Assembly: GCF_015767275.1 (NCBI RefSeq)
Contig: NZ_JADWMY010000002.1
Location: 62,001 to 126,000, forward strand
DNA length: 64,000 bases
Source of the DNA: Herbaspirillum sp. AP02
Lineage (GTDB): Bacteria; Pseudomonadota; Gammaproteobacteria; Burkholderiales; Burkholderiaceae_D
Reading direction: 5' to 3'
Shown in pieces: positions 55,743 through 64,000 of this stretch. Position 1 is the first letter of the stretch. Each line of letters starts with the position of its first letter. The notes below the pieces were generated by a model, which was not told where the DNA came from, did no database searches, and saw only the letters and a list, made by a program, of their open reading frames with translations. A program made the translations under genes and the position numbers.

Positions 55743-55758
55743 TGGCACGCGCTTTGCT
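55743..55758 (+). promoter_or_regulatory. Sigma-54 promoter of the second liv operon
   Basis: CTGGCACGCGCTTTGCT carries TGGCAC-N5-TTGC with GG and GC exactly 12 bases apart, a full consensus -24/-12 element. It points to the liv-type operon at 56251. Confidence 0.75.
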
Positions 55759-55812
55759 AATGACACGATCATGAAATTATCGGCATTTAGTCTTTTATTT
55801 AAAAATAATTTA

Positions 55813-55840
55813 TTGACATATTATCGATGAAAAATATAGG
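55813..55840 (+). promoter_or_regulatory. Second (sigma-70-type) promoter of the liv operon
   Basis: TTGACA at 55813-55818 and TATAGG at 55835-55840 with a 16-base spacer in an AT-rich stretch, 70 bases downstream of the sigma-54 element. Confidence 0.55.
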
Positions 55841-55871
55841 ATTCAACAAAAAAAACAAGTGGAGACAAAAA

Positions 55872-55895
55872 ATGGAAGAAGAAGCAAAGCAATAA
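55872..55895 (+). other. Possible seven-codon leader peptide
   Basis: ATG with GGAGA nine bases upstream, encoding MEEEAKQ then TAA. Located just after the -10 at 55835. The Glu/Gln-rich content would suit a sensor of glutamate-family amino acids, but a frame this short can arise by chance. Confidence 0.3.
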
Positions 55896-56250
55896 GGACG
55901 TGGCATCAGTGCGCGTCGCCATTTTTGGGAATGAAACCGTGTTGGCAGCAGGTCCTGTCAGCCGGCATGGCGACATTCCCTCAGTCCGAATCCGTCAGTC
56001 GATAGTCAACAGTACGAACCGCATCACCTGGGCCGCGATGGCCTGGCTGTCCCCGCAGGGGGGCGTCCATGTCGCGCAGGTTTCGAAGATGGCAGTAAGC
56101 CTTGCTGGTCAGCCAGCGAGGAGGGCGTTGTGCAACCTTCTTCCGGGAACCGGTTGCAATGCGCCTCGGTAATTTGGGGTAGCTCCCGCTAAAGGCTTCA
56201 TGCAGTGGGGGATTTTGGGTGTCATTCAATACAACAAGGAGCGTCTCATC
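55896..56250 (+). other. Long untranslated leader with structured RNA
   Basis: At least 355 bases of leader precede the binding-protein gene. It includes GCTGG-TCAG-CCAGC (56104-56116) next to a long arm-paired hairpin: CGAGG (56117-56121) with CCTCG (56164-56168), and GCAACC (56132-56137) with GGTTGC (56152-56157). No known riboswitch class fits with confidence. Confidence 0.45.
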
Positions 56251-57537
56251 ATGCTAGGTCTCATCTCCAACAGCGTCAAAGCGGTCCGCACGGCAGGGGT
56301 AGCGGTCTCGTTTTCCCTGGTCGCGTTTGCGGCACACGCGCAGCAGCAAGAAATCAAGATCGGTGTCATCTATCCTCTGAGCGGTGCTGCCGCCTCCACC
56401 GGCGCCGAGATGAAGGACGCGCTGGAACTGGCTGCCGACATCATCAACAACGGCGCCAAGGGCGTACCCAACCTGCCGTTTTCGGCCGGCGGCGGTCTGC
56501 CCAACCTGAAGGGCGCCAAGATCAAGCTGGTGTTCGCCGATTCCCAGGGCAACCCGCAGGTCGGTGCTACCGAAGCCGAACGCCTGATCAGCCAGGAGAA
56601 GGTCGTGGCCCTGGTCGGCAGCTATTTCAGCAACGTCACCGCCACCACCAGCCAGGTTGCCGAGCGCTACAAGGTGCCTTACCTGAACCCGGAATCGTCC
56701 TCGGCATCGCTGACCCAGCGCGGCTTCAAGTGGTTCTTCCGCACTACCGCCCACGATGACCTGTTCGTGAGCAACTTCTATGAGTTCTTCAAGGAGCTGG
56801 AAGCCAAGAAGGGCATCAAGGTCAACAAGCTCGGCGCCTTCAACGAGAACACCCTGTGGGGCAACGAGACCACCAAGCTGGAGACCAAGCTGTCCAAGGA
56901 CCGTGGCTTCGATCTGGTCAAGACCGTGGTCTATCCGGCCAAGAGCACCCAGCTGACTTCGGAAGTGCAGCAGCTCAAGGCCGCCGCGCCGCAGGTGGTG
57001 CTGCAGTCGTCCTACCTCGGTGACGCCATCCTGTCGATGAAGACCTACAAGGAGCTCGGCTTCAACCCCGACATGATCCTGGCCAACGACGCCGGCTTCA
57101 TCGATACCGAGTTCGTCAAGACCCTGGGCAAGGATGCCGACTACATCATCACCCGTGATGTCTGGTCGCTCGACCTGGCCGCCAAGAACCCGCTGATCAA
57201 GCAGGTCAACGATCTGTTCTACAACCGCTACAAGATCAACTTCACTGGCAACTCGTCGCGCACCTTCACCGGCCTGATGACCCTGGCCGACGCCATCAAC
57301 CGCGCCGGTTCGACCGATGCCGAAGCCATCCGCAAGGCGCTGGCCGAGACCAACATCCCGGGTGACAAGCTGATCATGCCGTGGAAGGGCATCAAGTTCG
57401 ACGAGCACGGCCAGAACACCCTGAGCTCGGGCATCCTGCTGCAGATCATCAACGGCAAGTACTACACCGTGTGGCCGTTCGACATGGCTACCCGCGACGT
57501 GGTGTGGCCGATGCCGAAGTGGGATCAGCGCAAGTAA
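56251..57537 (+). CDS. Periplasmic binding protein of second liv-type ABC importer
   Basis: A 428-residue Peripla_BP_6 protein with a signal peptide ending near HAHAQ and mature start QEIKIGVIYPLSGAAASTGA. It is only distantly similar to the binding protein at 33603, with a longer insert (AKGVPNLPFSAGGGLPNLKG), so ligands should differ. AAGGAG lies 11 bases before the ATG at 56251. Divergent from the 5-oxoprolinase gene: 5-oxoproline, a hydantoin or a related amino acid is a reasonable ligand guess. Confidence 0.92.
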   Translation: MLGLISNSVKAVRTAGVAVSFSLVAFAAHAQQQEIKIGVIYPLSGAAASTGAEMKDALELAADIINNGAKGVPNLPFSAGGGLPNLKGAKIKLVFADSQGNPQVGATEAERLISQEKVVALVGSYFSNVTATTSQVAERYKVPYLNPESSSASLTQRGFKWFFRTTAHDDLFVSNFYEFFKELEAKKGIKVNKLGAFNENTLWGNETTKLETKLSKDRGFDLVKTVVYPAKSTQLTSEVQQLKAAAPQVVLQSSYLGDAILSMKTYKELGFNPDMILANDAGFIDTEFVKTLGKDADYIITRDVWSLDLAAKNPLIKQVNDLFYNRYKINFTGNSSRTFTGLMTLADAINRAGSTDAEAIRKALAETNIPGDKLIMPWKGIKFDEHGQNTLSSGILLQIINGKYYTVWPFDMATRDVVWPMPKWDQRK

Positions 57538-57561
57538 GCAGGCGATAGCACTCATGGTGCC

Positions 57562-57632
57562 ACGGGGAGGGCGGCCGGCAGGATTGACATCAATGTCAGT
57601 CATGCCAGCCGTGGCAGCGCCGCCCTCCCCGC
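57562..57632 (+). other. Long-range inverted repeat between binding-protein and permease genes
   Basis: GGGGAGGGCGGC (57562-57573) is complementary to GCCGCCCTCCCC (57619-57630), enclosing about 45 bases. Such hairpins after binding-protein genes often stabilise the upstream mRNA so that the binding protein is made in excess. Confidence 0.5.
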
Positions 57633-57697
57633 GGAAAAATCTTCATCGCAGGCGGCTGATAAGACGGTGCGTGAATAGTTCGTTGGAGGGAAAAATT

Positions 57698-58564
57698 ATG
57701 TCTTGGGATATTTTGGCGCAGACCCTTGCGTCCGGTTTGCTGATCGGACTGATCTATGCGCTCGTTGCCATCGGCCTGACCCTGATCTTTGGCGTCATGG
57801 ATATCGTCAACTTCTCGCATGGCGAGTTCCTGATGTTCGGGATGTACTCAAGCTTCTGGTTGTTCGCCCTGTTCGCGCTCGACCCGATCTTCACCCTGCC
57901 GCTGACGGCATTGTTCCTCTTTGCGCTGGGTGCACTGCTCTACAAACTGGTCATCCGCAAGATCACCAATGCACCGATGGTGTCGCAGATCTTTACGACC
58001 TTCGGCCTGATGATCCTGTTCCGCGGTATCGCGCAATTCTTCTGGAAGGCCGACTTCCGCACCATCGAGAACTCGATGGTCAGCGGCCAGGTGTCGATCG
58101 CCGGCATCCAGATCGGGATGCCACAGCTGACCGCTGGTCTGGGCGCCATCATCGTCACCGGCGTGATCTATACCTTCCTCACCCGTACCCGTCTGGGCGC
58201 GGCACTGGAAGCGACCGCCGCCGACAAGGAAGCCGCCCAGTTGATGGGCATCGATTCGCAGAAGATGTTTGCCCTGGCCTGGGGGATCGGCGCGGCCTGT
58301 GCGGGCGTGGCTGGCGCGCTGCTGTCGACCTTCTTCCCGATCTTCCCGGAAGTGGGCGCCAACTTCATCCTGATCGCCTTCGTGGTGGTCAACCTGGGTG
58401 GCTTCGGCAGCGTGGTCGGTGCCCTGATCGCCGGTGTGCTGGTGGGCCTGATCGAAGTGATGGGCGGCTTCCTCCTGGGGCCGCAATACAAGATGCTGAT
58501 CGTGCTGGCCTTGTTCCTGGGGATGCTGATGTTCCGTCCGCAGGGCCTGATGGGCAAAGCTTGA
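57698..58564 (+). CDS. ABC permease, LivH type (second copy)
   Basis: A 288-residue permease starting at the ATG at 57698 with GGAGGG eight bases upstream; the frame back to 57554 is not conserved-looking. Family marks are VAIGLTLIFGVMDIVNFSHGE and VVNLGGFGSVVGALIAGVLVG. A 160-base gap with GC-rich complementary blocks (GGGGAGGGCGGC near 57562 and GCCGCCCTCCCC near 57619) separates it from the binding-protein gene and could form a hairpin that lowers downstream expression. Confidence 0.92.
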   Translation: MSWDILAQTLASGLLIGLIYALVAIGLTLIFGVMDIVNFSHGEFLMFGMYSSFWLFALFALDPIFTLPLTALFLFALGALLYKLVIRKITNAPMVSQIFTTFGLMILFRGIAQFFWKADFRTIENSMVSGQVSIAGIQIGMPQLTAGLGAIIVTGVIYTFLTRTRLGAALEATAADKEAAQLMGIDSQKMFALAWGIGAACAGVAGALLSTFFPIFPEVGANFILIAFVVVNLGGFGSVVGALIAGVLVGLIEVMGGFLLGPQYKMLIVLALFLGMLMFRPQGLMGKA

Positions 58565-58607
58565 CTACGCCACCGATCGCCACCGATCCAGACAAGAAAG
58601 AAAATCC

Positions 58608-59642
58608 ATGTCCAAGAATACATCCGGCCTGATCATCACAGCGCCACCGTCGGGCGCGCTCGCCAACAAGATGCGCATCGCCCTGGCGATCCTGCTGGTG
58701 GTGGCGGTGGCCTTGCCCACGTTCGTCACTTCTCCCACCCACCTCAACCTGGCGATCCTGATCCTGATGGCGGCCCAGATCGGCGTGTCCTGGAATATCG
58801 TCGGCGGCTATGCCGGTCAGGTCTCGCTGGGCCATGTGGCCTTCTACGGCATTGGCGCCTATACCTCGGCCATCATGTTCTCGATCTGGGGCCTCAGTCC
58901 CTGGATCGCCATGTTGACCGGCGGCGTCATCGCTGCCGCTACCAGCCTGGTGATCGGCTGGTCCTGCTTCCGTCTCAAGGGCCACTACTTCGCGATGGCC
59001 ACCATCGCGGTGGCCGAGATCATCCAGATCGTCTTCACCAACTGGGACTTCGCCGGCGCCGCCGTCGGGTTGACCATCCCCATGGGGGAAGAAGGCTGGT
59101 CCAAGATGATCTTCAGCGGCAAGGAGCCCTACTACTACATCGCGCTGGGTCTGCTGCTGTTGACCTTGCTGGCCAATGCCTGGATCGAGCGCAGCTATCT
59201 GGGCTACTACTTCCGGGCCATCAAGGATGAACCGGATGCCGCCCGCAGCCTGGGCGTGAGCCTGTCGAAGTACAAGCAGATCGCCTTTGCCGTGAGCAGC
59301 TTCTTCACCGCCATGGGGGGCAGCCTGTATGCCCAGAAGGAACTCTATATCGATCCCGCGTCGGTGCTCGGCACCGGCATCTCGATCAAGATGGCGCTGG
59401 TCTCCATCCTGGGTGGTATCGGCACCCTGTTCGGCCCCATCGTCGGTGCCGGCCTGCTGACGGCCATCGAGGAAGGCACACGTACCCTCTTCGGCGGCAC
59501 CGGTCGCGGTACCGACCTGATCATCTACGCCGCGCTGATCATCGCCATCGCGGTCTATTACCCGAACGGCATCGTCGGTTACGTGCGGACCTATCTGGCC
59601 CGCCGCAAAGCCAACAAGCAACATCAGGAGGGCAGCAAATGA
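58608..59642 (+). CDS. ABC permease, LivM type (second copy)
   Basis: A 344-residue permease. NIVGGYAGQVSLGHVAFYGIG and LVSILGGIGTLFGPIVGAGL are the LivM marks, and YFRAIKDEPDAARSLGVSL is the ATPase-coupling loop. It starts 43 bases after the LivH-type stop and overlaps the LivG-type start by four bases. Confidence 0.93.
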   Translation: MSKNTSGLIITAPPSGALANKMRIALAILLVVAVALPTFVTSPTHLNLAILILMAAQIGVSWNIVGGYAGQVSLGHVAFYGIGAYTSAIMFSIWGLSPWIAMLTGGVIAAATSLVIGWSCFRLKGHYFAMATIAVAEIIQIVFTNWDFAGAAVGLTIPMGEEGWSKMIFSGKEPYYYIALGLLLLTLLANAWIERSYLGYYFRAIKDEPDAARSLGVSLSKYKQIAFAVSSFFTAMGGSLYAQKELYIDPASVLGTGISIKMALVSILGGIGTLFGPIVGAGLLTAIEEGTRTLFGGTGRGTDLIIYAALIIAIAVYYPNGIVGYVRTYLARRKANKQHQEGSK

Positions 59643-60352
59643 GCCTGCTTCGTGTCGAGAACGTCTACAAGAAATTCGGCGGCCTGACCGCCAACCAGGA
59701 TATCTCCTTCAATGTCCAGGTCGGCGAGATCGTTGGCCTGATCGGTCCCAACGGCGCCGGCAAGACCACCATGTTCAATTGCATCGCCGGCTATTCGCCG
59801 CCGACCACCGGTGACATCTGGCTGGAAGACGTGAAGATCTCCGGCATGAACCCGGAGCAGTGCGCCCGCATCGGCATCGGCCGTACCTTCCAGGTGGCAC
59901 GCACCTTCACCAGCATGACCGCGCTGGAGAACGTGATGGTGGGGGCCTTCCTCAATGAGCATAGCGTCTCCAAGGTGCGGGACACGGCGCGCCAGCTGCT
60001 GGAGTTCGTCAATCTCGGACGCTTCGCCGACAAGCCGGCCGGCAGCATGACCATCAGCGAGCAACGTCGCCTGGCAGTGGCCCGCGCATTGGCGGTCAAG
60101 CCCAAGCTGCTGCTGATGGATGAAGTGATGGCCGGCCTCAATCCCACCGAGGTGAAGGAAACCGTGGAGGTGGTGCTGAAGATCCGCGACCGTGGCATTT
60201 CCTGTCTGATCGTGGAACACGTGCTGGAAGGCATCATGCCCATCGCCAACCAGATCGTCGTGCTGGACTACGGCAAGAAGATCGCCGATGGAAGCCCGAG
60301 CGAGGTTTCCAACGACCCGCACGTGATTGCCGCCTACCTGGGAGATGAATGA
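59639..60352 (+). CDS. ABC ATPase, LivG type (second copy)
   Basis: A 237-residue ATPase with Walker A GPNGAGKTTMFN and Walker B LLLMDEVMAGLNP. The signature region reads MTISEQRRLAVARAL; the usual SGGQ/SYGQ loop is changed to TISEQ. Translation is coupled to both flanking genes (four-base overlaps). Confidence 0.93.
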   Translation: MSLLRVENVYKKFGGLTANQDISFNVQVGEIVGLIGPNGAGKTTMFNCIAGYSPPTTGDIWLEDVKISGMNPEQCARIGIGRTFQVARTFTSMTALENVMVGAFLNEHSVSKVRDTARQLLEFVNLGRFADKPAGSMTISEQRRLAVARALAVKPKLLLMDEVMAGLNPTEVKETVEVVLKIRDRGISCLIVEHVLEGIMPIANQIVVLDYGKKIADGSPSEVSNDPHVIAAYLGDE

Positions 60353-61059
60353 TGTTGCAAGTAACCAATCTGCGCGCCAGCTATGACGGCGTGCTGGCCT
60401 TGTCCAAGGTCGACCTGGAAGTGAAGGCCGGCAGCATCGTGGCGCTGGTCGGCGGCAACGGCAATGGCAAGTCCACCACGTTGCGTGCCATCGCCGGCCT
60501 GAACAAGCCGGACGCTGGCCAGATCAGCTTCGAGCGCCAGGATATCGGCAAGATCCCGTCCTTCGACCGCGTCAAGCTGGGGCTGTCGCTGGTGCCGGAA
60601 GGCCGTCGCCTGTTCCCACGCCTGACGGTGGAACGCAATCTGGAACTGGGCGCGTATACCCGCACCGACAGCAATGAAGTGGCGGCTTCCCTGGACGAGA
60701 TGTATGCCACCTTCCCCATCCTCAAGGAACGTCGCCATCAGCTGGCCGGCACCATGAGCGGCGGCGAACAGCAGATGCTGGCCATCGGTCGCGGCCTGAT
60801 GGCCAAGCCCAGGCTGTTGCTGCTGGACGAGCCGTCCTGGGGCATCGCACCCAAGTTCGTGACCAAGGTGTTGGACACCATCCAGCAGATCAACGCCAAG
60901 GGCGTGTCCATCCTGCTGGTGGAGCAAAACCTGCACAAGGCGCTGGACATCGCCCACTACGGCTATGTGATCCAGACCGGGCGCATCGTCATGGAAGGCA
61001 GCGGTGATGAATTGCTGTACAACGAAGACATCAAGAAGGCCTATCTGGGCGGTCTGTGA
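60349..61059 (+). CDS. ABC ATPase, LivF type (second copy)
   Basis: A 236-residue ATPase with intact Walker A GGNGNGKSTTLRA, signature MSGGEQQMLAIGRGL, Walker B LLLLDEPSWGIAP and switch LLVEQNLHKAL. It begins with two consecutive ATG codons. Last transporter gene; an NTF2-like gene follows after 151 bases. Confidence 0.93.
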   Translation: MMLQVTNLRASYDGVLALSKVDLEVKAGSIVALVGGNGNGKSTTLRAIAGLNKPDAGQISFERQDIGKIPSFDRVKLGLSLVPEGRRLFPRLTVERNLELGAYTRTDSNEVAASLDEMYATFPILKERRHQLAGTMSGGEQQMLAIGRGLMAKPRLLLLDEPSWGIAPKFVTKVLDTIQQINAKGVSILLVEQNLHKALDIAHYGYVIQTGRIVMEGSGDELLYNEDIKKAYLGGL

Positions 61060-61210
61060 CATGCAGACCCGCCCCATGCCCGAGAGGAAAGCCGTGACAG
61101 ACCGCCTGAACGAGTAGCCCATCGGGATCGATCCGGCGTCGCGTTCCCGGGACGCCGCTTCCCTCCGCATCGCGAGCGACGGCGGTTGCCGTCATGAACC
61201 AAGGACTTTT

Positions 61211-61801
61211 ATGTTGACGCATAAATCCCTGCTGGAAGCGTACGTCCATGCAAAAGACAAAGGCAGTGCCGGGCTGATCCACGACATCTTCGCGCCCAAC
61301 GCCATGTTGACCATTGCCGTGTGCGACGACGCCATTTCTTTTCCGCCGCTGGTGGTGGGCAGCGAAGGGATCGCGCAGACGCTGGTGACCGATTTCGGTC
61401 GTCAGTTTTCGCAATGCCGCACCTATTACCTGGCCGACGTGCCGGCCGGTGCGGCGGCGCAGATCGATGACCTGCCGTGGCTGGTCATCATGCGCGACAA
61501 GCTCCAGGCCAAGCTGCGCATCGGACGCGGTAGCTATCGCTGGTCATTCGTCCCTGAGGGTGAAGGCTGGCGCATCTCGGAAATGCATATCCGCATCGAC
61601 CGCATGGATAGCCTGCCCGACAGGGCGGGCGGTCTGGTGACGACGCTGCAGTCCTTTCTGCCTTATCCATGGTTGCAGCCGGCCGTGCTGGACGGGGCGC
61701 TGGCGCCGCTGGCCCGTTGCAATCCGGCGTTTGCCTTCGTCACGGAATTCCTGTCTGAAAAATTTGAAAGGCTGGAGCAGGGCGTGTTCGCTCCGGCGTG
61801 A
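61211..61801 (+). CDS. NTF2-fold hypothetical protein
   Basis: A 196-residue protein that looks like a SnoaL/NTF2-like fold: an N-terminal helix (LLEAYVHAKDKGSAGLIHDIF), a strand pattern around AMLTIAVCDDAISFPPLVVG with GSEGIAQTLVTDF, and a C-terminal WRISEMHIRID strand. Function unknown. AAGGA precedes the ATG. It follows the second liv operon in the same direction and may belong to the 5-oxoproline/hydantoin module. Confidence 0.7.
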   Translation: MLTHKSLLEAYVHAKDKGSAGLIHDIFAPNAMLTIAVCDDAISFPPLVVGSEGIAQTLVTDFGRQFSQCRTYYLADVPAGAAAQIDDLPWLVIMRDKLQAKLRIGRGSYRWSFVPEGEGWRISEMHIRIDRMDSLPDRAGGLVTTLQSFLPYPWLQPAVLDGALAPLARCNPAFAFVTEFLSEKFERLEQGVFAPA

Positions 61802-61976
61802 ATGAGGACCCCGAAGAGGGTCGTGAAAGCAGTGGTTTTGCAGTTCCCGTTCAAGCGCTGGAAGCAAAAAGGCCAATTGCTTCCGGTGTGCGGCGGGCTG
61901 GCGCGTATCGGCATGGAAGGGCGCGCACGATCATGCCGATACGCGATTTTTTGGAAATCATTTACGGGGAATCACA

Positions 61977-63053
61977 ATGAAACAACGGATTTTGGCTGCG
62001 TCGATCATGGCTGCGGCAGGTATCTACGCTCTGCCGGCATCGGCGCAATCGTCGGTGACCATCTACGGTCTGATCGATACCGGTTACGTCATCGAAACCG
62101 GTGGCGCTGCAGGCAAGGTGAACAAGCTGACCAGCGGTATCAGCGGCGGTTCGCGCATCGGCTTCAAGGGGACTGAGGATCTCGGCGGCGGCATGTCGGC
62201 GGTGTTCCTGCTGGAGTCAGGCTTCCAGAACGACACCGGTGCACTGGGCCAGGGCGGTCTGCTGTTCGGTCGTCAAAGCTATGTCGGCCTCAATGGCGGC
62301 ATGGGTTCGGTGCTGGTGGGACGTCAGTACACACCGCAATACATGACGCTGGCCATGGTCGATCCGTTCGGCACCGGTTATGCCGGCGATGCGGCCAACC
62401 TGATGCCCAACACCGGCAACAGTTCCAGCCGCATGGACAACACCGTCAAGTACATCTCGCCCAAGGTGGGAGGATTCACCAGTGAACTGGCTTACGGCTT
62501 CGGCGAAACGGCCGGCTCCACCAAGGCCGCCAGCCAGATCGGCGCTGCCGTGCAGTATGCCAACGGTCCGCTCAATGTGCGCCTGGGCTTCCATGGTCGC
62601 AACAACGACACCACCACCGCCGAGACCAGCAGCGGACGCAGCACCTTGCTGGGTGCGGTGTACGACTTTGGCGTGCTCAAGCTGCACGGCGCCTATGGCA
62701 TCAACAAGGGCGTCAACAGCTCGCCGCTGCGCAGCACCGTCAATTCCTATGGCACCGGTCCCGTGTTCGCCTCCACCGACAGCGCCGACATGCTCATCGG
62801 CGTGACCGTGCCATTCGGCGTGCAGCATACCGTGCTGGCTTCGTACATCCACAAGAACGACAAGACCGCCCGCAACCAGGACGCCAACCAGGTCGCGTTG
62901 GGATATCGCTACTCGATGTCCAAGCGCACCGATCTGTATGCGATGTATGCACACATCAGCAACAAGAATGGCGCACCGTACACCGTGGGTAGCTCCATCG
63001 AAACCGGCTCCGGTAACAGCGCCTGGAACTTTGGCATCCGCCATACGTTTTAA
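61977..63053 (+). CDS. Gram-negative outer-membrane porin (second copy)
   Basis: A 358-residue porin of the same family as the one at 42212. Signal peptide cleaved near PASAQ; mature start QSSVTIYGLIDTGYVIE; RIGFKGTEDLGGGMSAVFLL; final GIRHTF. GGGGA lies before the ATG. It lies 175 bases downstream of the NTF2-like gene and could be the outer-membrane partner of the second liv importer. It lacks the AATGnCATT promoter of the first porin. Confidence 0.93.
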   Translation: MKQRILAASIMAAAGIYALPASAQSSVTIYGLIDTGYVIETGGAAGKVNKLTSGISGGSRIGFKGTEDLGGGMSAVFLLESGFQNDTGALGQGGLLFGRQSYVGLNGGMGSVLVGRQYTPQYMTLAMVDPFGTGYAGDAANLMPNTGNSSSRMDNTVKYISPKVGGFTSELAYGFGETAGSTKAASQIGAAVQYANGPLNVRLGFHGRNNDTTTAETSSGRSTLLGAVYDFGVLKLHGAYGINKGVNSSPLRSTVNSYGTGPVFASTDSADMLIGVTVPFGVQHTVLASYIHKNDKTARNQDANQVALGYRYSMSKRTDLYAMYAHISNKNGAPYTVGSSIETGSGNSAWNFGIRHTF

Positions 63054-63154
63054 CGGCTTTTTCCGGCGCATGCAGTCTTGAGGGGGAAAAGGTAAGTAGT
63101 GCCTAGGTTTCTCGGGCAGGCAGTTTCTTACTGTGCGTGACGCCGGGCCTGATT

Positions 63155-63189
63155 GCCGACGGCTCCATGTCTTGAGGGGAGTCGTCGGC
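63155..63189 (+). terminator. Hairpin between porin and chemoreceptor
   Basis: GCCGACGGCTCC pairs with GGAGTCGTCGGC (one G-U pair) over 12 bp with an 11-base loop. No T run follows, so it may be a Rho-assisted terminator or leader structure. Confidence 0.4.
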
Positions 63190-63257
63190 CAGGTGCGGAG
63201 GAGATGCAGGCTGACACCATCGTCGTTACCGCATTTCGACTTGCAAGGAGCATCCAC

Positions 63258-64000
63258 ATGAAGTTGAAGAATCTGAACATCGGACAACGCCTGAGCGCAG
63301 GTTTCGGCATTGTGATTTTCCTGATGCTGGCGTTGACGGCCATTGGCGTGCTGCGCCTGAACCAGATCAACGGCAGCATCGCCATGATCGCCAGGGATTA
63401 CTATCCGCGCACCGTGATGGCCAACTCGGTCAAGAGTGCGCTGGACGAGACGGCGCGCAGCATGCGCAACCTGCTCTTCATGAGCACGGTCGACGAGATC
63501 AAGGGCGAGCTCGACGCCATCGATCGGGCCGGCAAGACCATCGACAGCACGCTCAAGCAGTTTGCCACCAATACCAGTTCCGAAGACGGGCTGCGCATGC
63601 TCAAGGCGGTCAATGCGGCACGTGCCCAGTACACGCCGGTGCTGAACAATTTCATCGCCGCCGTCAAGGATGGACAGGTCGAGCAGGCGCGGGACCTGAT
63701 CCTGCCCGAGATCGCCCCCTATCAGAGCGCCTATTTCAAGGCCCTCGACAATCTGATCGCCTACCAGGGCAGTCGCATGGAAGAGGGCGGGCGCGACGCC
63801 GAACAGGTGGCTACCTCGGCCAGCATGCTGATGATTGCCATGGCCAGCATCGCCACGCTGCTGGCGGCGCTGGTGGGCTATTCCGTCATGCGCGGCATCA
63901 CGCGCCCGCTCAATGCCGCCATCAATATTGCCGAGCGTGTGGCCGGTGGTGATCTGGCAGTCCAGGTCGAGGCCACCGGCTCGGACGAAACGGCCAAGCT
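63258..64000 (+). CDS. Methyl-accepting chemotaxis protein, N-terminal part
   Basis: The first 247 codons of a chemoreceptor, cut by the window end. MKLKNLNIGQRLSAGFGIVI opens TM1, a periplasmic four-helix-bundle sensor follows (YYPRTVMANSVKSALDETAR), then TM2 near 190-210 and the start of HAMP (GITRPLNAAINIAERVAGGD). AAGGAG lies six bases before the ATG. It resembles the sensor type of many betaproteobacterial receptors and differs from that at 4902. Confidence 0.92.
   Translation, partial: MKLKNLNIGQRLSAGFGIVIFLMLALTAIGVLRLNQINGSIAMIARDYYPRTVMANSVKSALDETARSMRNLLFMSTVDEIKGELDAIDRAGKTIDSTLKQFATNTSSEDGLRMLKAVNAARAQYTPVLNNFIAAVKDGQVEQARDLILPEIAPYQSAYFKALDNLIAYQGSRMEEGGRDAEQVATSASMLMIAMASIATLLAALVGYSVMRGITRPLNAAINIAERVAGGDLAVQVEATGSDETAK

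Noticed and set aside
56116-56169. Possible SAH riboswitch (CGAGGAG ... GCCTCGG-like arms)
   Set aside because: Some consensus bases match but the pseudoknot partner and spacing do not, and the downstream gene is not in methionine/SAH metabolism.
55900-56172. A 90-codon GTG-started frame in the liv leader
   Set aside because: Ribosome-site spacing is too short and the frame runs through the stem-loops; more likely leader RNA.

Overview
The window is GC-rich bacterial chromosome, coding on nearly its whole length. Gene content (four liv-like permeases, trimeric 'QSSVTIYG' porins, several Tar/Aer-type chemoreceptors, SRPBCC and Mo-hydroxylase genes, long IclR/LysR/TetR-controlled catabolic clusters) fits a betaproteobacterium of the Oxalobacteraceae, most probably Herbaspirillum. 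That placement is inference from protein style, not from a marker gene. No rRNA, tRNA, CRISPR array, integrase or complete insertion sequence was seen.

Region 1 (1-4900): an AI-2E/PerM-type permease cut by the window edge, a VOC-fold protein and a LysR regulator on the minus strand, divergent from a DHA2-type MFS exporter; then a 490-base gap holding a roughly 166-bp MITE-like inverted repeat. Region 2 (4900-16530): a chemoreceptor; a NitT/TauT-type ABC pair with no binding protein; a four-gene minus-strand aromatic-type operon (metallo-beta-lactamase fold protein, FAD monooxygenase, DUF2783, MFS) facing two overlapping IclR regulators. Region 3 (16530-24300): a hybrid sensor kinase, a GGDEF-EAL protein, manganese catalase and a ZIP metal transporter.

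Region 4 (24300-46470) is the highlight: a TetR regulator faces a roughly 17-kb run of genes on the plus strand: Rieske oxygenase, a small unknown protein, two cupins, ferredoxin reductase, SnoaL-like protein, PyrK-like and PyrD-like proteins, Rieske ferredoxin, an asparaginase-like protein, CoxG, a five-gene liv-type importer and a three-subunit molybdenum hydroxylase. A porin, an Aer-like chemoreceptor and an XdhC maturase follow. The first gene, the porin and the chemoreceptor have promoters carrying the same AATGnCATT palindrome, so sensing, outer- and inner-membrane uptake, and catabolism look like one regulon. The substrate is unknown; an N-heterocycle or cyclic amide is the best guess.

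Region 5 (46470-51930): a soluble Cache-CheW fusion under an 11-bp-period repeat array, a CheY-like protein, an RsbRD-type histidine kinase and a repeat-built hydrophilin. Region 6 (51930-64000): a fused 5-oxoprolinase/hydantoinase divergent from a second complete liv operon. Their shared intergenic region has a consensus sigma-54 promoter, an NtrC-like site and a leader of more than 400 nt. An NTF2-like protein, a porin and the start of another chemoreceptor close the window.
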